Source: Treponema sp. (GTDB lineage Bacteria > Spirochaetota > Spirochaetia > Treponematales > Breznakiellaceae). Taken from it: a DNA stretch of 7,039 bases. The notes under the pieces were generated by a model, which searched no databases, had not been told where the DNA came from, and worked only from the letters and a program-made list of their open reading frames with translations. The stretch spans positions 1-7,039 of the forward strand of contig JAITES010000097.1 in the NCBI GenBank assembly GCA_031281925.1, read 5' to 3'. This document shows positions 5,603 through 7,039 of this stretch, one piece after another (position 1 is the stretch's first letter; each line of letters starts with the position of its first letter). Position numbers and translations under genes: made by a program.

Positions 5603-7039
5603 TCAATTCGCATGCGGTTCGCCCATCGGTTTTATCTTCGCCAGTTCCTGAACGGCATTGATAAAGTCGCTGTCATCGCCTATCTCTTCGATGCCTGCAG
5701 GAAGTCTATAAGTCCAGTTGAACTGATTATAGGTTCCCGGTACGTTGATCCTTTCGGAGGCGGCATCTTCGGCATACCATCTGGCGCTCAGGTGCAGGAG
5801 ATCCTGAATCTGGAAGACCCGGAAACGGGAAGCGGCCGCGGCGATCTTGCTTAACACCAGTTTGGCTGTACCGGGGTTGTATACTCTGGGCAGGGAAGGG
5901 AAACCCAGGAAACCGGAGAAGGTCTCCTGATCCGCCTCCCGTTCCCACCATTCTCTGACGGTGGAACTGTCATGTACCGCCGGGGTACAGACAGAGAGTT
6001 CGGGGTAATCTTCAAAAGGTACATAGGGTTCTCCGGGGAGATTCCATTTCCGGTGCCAGCGGACTACCCTCAGCCCGAGAATCTTGAGCTTGCCCAGGGT
6101 TATGGGTACACAGTCGGGGATTTCCCCCAGATCTTCCGCGCAGGGAAGCATGGAAGAAGAATCTTTCAGTACCATGAGGAGCTTCCTGCCCTCTCTTTCC
6201 CAAACATTTTCCGAATCGCTCTTGTGTTTTTCAAAGAGAGCTTCCAGTTTGTTCCGCTCTTCTTCCGAAAGGCTGGCATAGGCTCTGGAGAAACGGTAGA
6301 ACCATGTGGGGAAGAAATGCCTTTTTTCGTATTCCAGGAAAAGTCTGTTATGCCAGGCCTGGACAAGGAATCCCTGTGCCGCCGGGTGGAGTCCCAGAGA
6401 AGCGATGTCCTTTTCGCCCCGGATTGAATCCTTGAAAAGCCAGAGTTCCTCCTCCCCTATCCTGTCCAGTACCGTAGAGAAAACTTTACCCACTTCGGCC
6501 GCCACATCCTCTTCATTATGATCTCCGCCCCAGTTGTTCCTCACGGCGTCCCAGACCTCTCCGGTAGGAATATGGGGACAGGATACCCAGCGGATTCTGG
6601 ATTTATCAAAGCCGAGGTCCTCAAGTTCTTTTTTTGTTATGGGCACATAGGGGACAAAGCGGCCCAGTGCGGAAGAAGTATCAAAGCGGCTGGATGTCCA
6701 GATACGGAAGAAGCCCAATACATGGTCTATCCTGTATGCCCGGAAGTACCTTTCCGCCACCTTGAGGCGGTTCCTCCACCAGTCGTAATTATTTTTTTCC
6801 AGGGCTTCCCAGTTATAGGTGGGGAAACCCCAGTTCTGGCCTTCCGGGCTGTACATGTCCGGCGGGGCTCCGGCGGAAAGATCCAGGTGGAAGTATTCAG
6901 GATGGGCCCAGACATCGCAGGAGTCTTCGTTGATAAGAATGGGCAGATCCCCCTCAAGAACGATGCCCATATCCGCTATCGCCGCGGCCGCCCTGCTGAA
7001 CTGGGCATCCAGGGCTTCCTGTATCCAGACCCAGAAGAG
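5603..7039 (-). CDS. malQ: 4-alpha-glucanotransferase (amylomaltase, GH77), DPE2-type; N-terminus beyond window
   Basis: Transfers alpha-1,4-glucan segments between maltooligosaccharides or glycogen and glucose, in cytoplasmic maltose/glycogen metabolism. The 478 visible C-terminal residues contain GDLPI, the nucleophile Asp in YRIDHVLGFFR (codon 6725-6727), the acid/base Glu in AEDLGE (6134-6136) and the third catalytic Asp in AVHDSSTVREWW (5969-5971). The Glu-Asp distance is 55 residues, the same as E340 to D395 of Thermus amylomaltase. The Asp-Glu distance is 197 residues against about 47 there. An inserted segment of about 150 residues at this place, together with VHDSST in place of THDxDT, matches the plant DPE2/Bacteroidetes-like branch. 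The ATG at 6970 is internal: the frame stays open to the edge and its residues (FWVWIQEALDAQ) fit the family. DPE2-like proteins often begin with starch-binding modules, which would lie outside. The stop is 34 bp before the chosen kinase start. Confidence 0.93.
   Translation of the reverse strand, partial: LFWVWIQEALDAQFSRAAAAIADMGIVLEGDLPILINEDSCDVWAHPEYFHLDLSAGAPPDMYSPEGQNWGFPTYNWEALEKNNYDWWRNRLKVAERYFRAYRIDHVLGFFRIWTSSRFDTSSALGRFVPYVPITKKELEDLGFDKSRIRWVSCPHIPTGEVWDAVRNNWGGDHNEEDVAAEVGKVFSTVLDRIGEEELWLFKDSIRGEKDIASLGLHPAAQGFLVQAWHNRLFLEYEKRHFFPTWFYRFSRAYASLSEEERNKLEALFEKHKSDSENVWEREGRKLLMVLKDSSSMLPCAEDLGEIPDCVPITLGKLKILGLRVVRWHRKWNLPGEPYVPFEDYPELSVCTPAVHDSSTVREWWEREADQETFSGFLGFPSLPRVYNPGTAKLVLSKIAAAASRFRVFQIQDLLHLSARWYAEDAASERINVPGTYNQFNWTYRLPAGIEEIGDDSDFINAVQELAKIKPMGEPHAN

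Overview
The window looks like the replication-origin neighbourhood of a spirochaete, most likely of the Treponema lineage. This rests on the GyrB sequence (for example GKMLNVEKT and MADADVDGSHIRTLLLTFF), the divergent dnaA/gyrB pair, and a Cache-like hybrid histidine kinase and a DPE2-type glucanotransferase of kinds common in treponemes. GC content is moderate by eye. The genus is an inference, made without database searches.

Layout: (1) 1-370, minus strand, the 5' third of dnaA (domain I and the start of linker domain II), running off the left edge. (2) 371-795, a 425-bp gene-free spacer between dnaA and gyrB and the probable oriC. It carries a perfect DnaA box (TTATCCACA, 656-664), a second consensus-type box (TTATTCACA, 455-463), weaker neighbours of both in tandem, an AT-rich 25-bp imperfect palindrome (552-576), and a dnaA promoter candidate whose -10 overlaps one DnaA box. 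(3) 796-2703, plus strand, complete gyrB with a GTG start. (4) 2781-3614, plus strand, a patatin-family phospholipase-like gene with no visible Shine-Dalgarno sequence. (5) 3643-5568, minus strand, a membrane hybrid sensor histidine kinase with its own receiver domain. (6) 5603-7039, minus strand, the C-terminal part of malQ, running off the right edge.

How the genes relate: dnaA and gyrB flank the putative origin and are transcribed away from it, as expected for initiator and topoisomerase genes co-directional with replication. The patatin gene follows gyrB and probably has its own promoter. malQ and the hybrid kinase gene lie on the opposite strand, close together (34 bp apart with the preferred kinase start, overlapping with the longest start), so they may be co-transcribed. 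Both would be read head-on to a fork leaving this origin. They converge on the patatin gene, with only 28 bp between stop codons.

I found no mobile element, CRISPR array, tRNA or rRNA, and no convincing new multi-gene system. The most interesting parts are the fine structure of the origin/dnaA promoter region, the four-codon reading frame overlapping the gyrB start, and the possible leaderless patatin mRNA.
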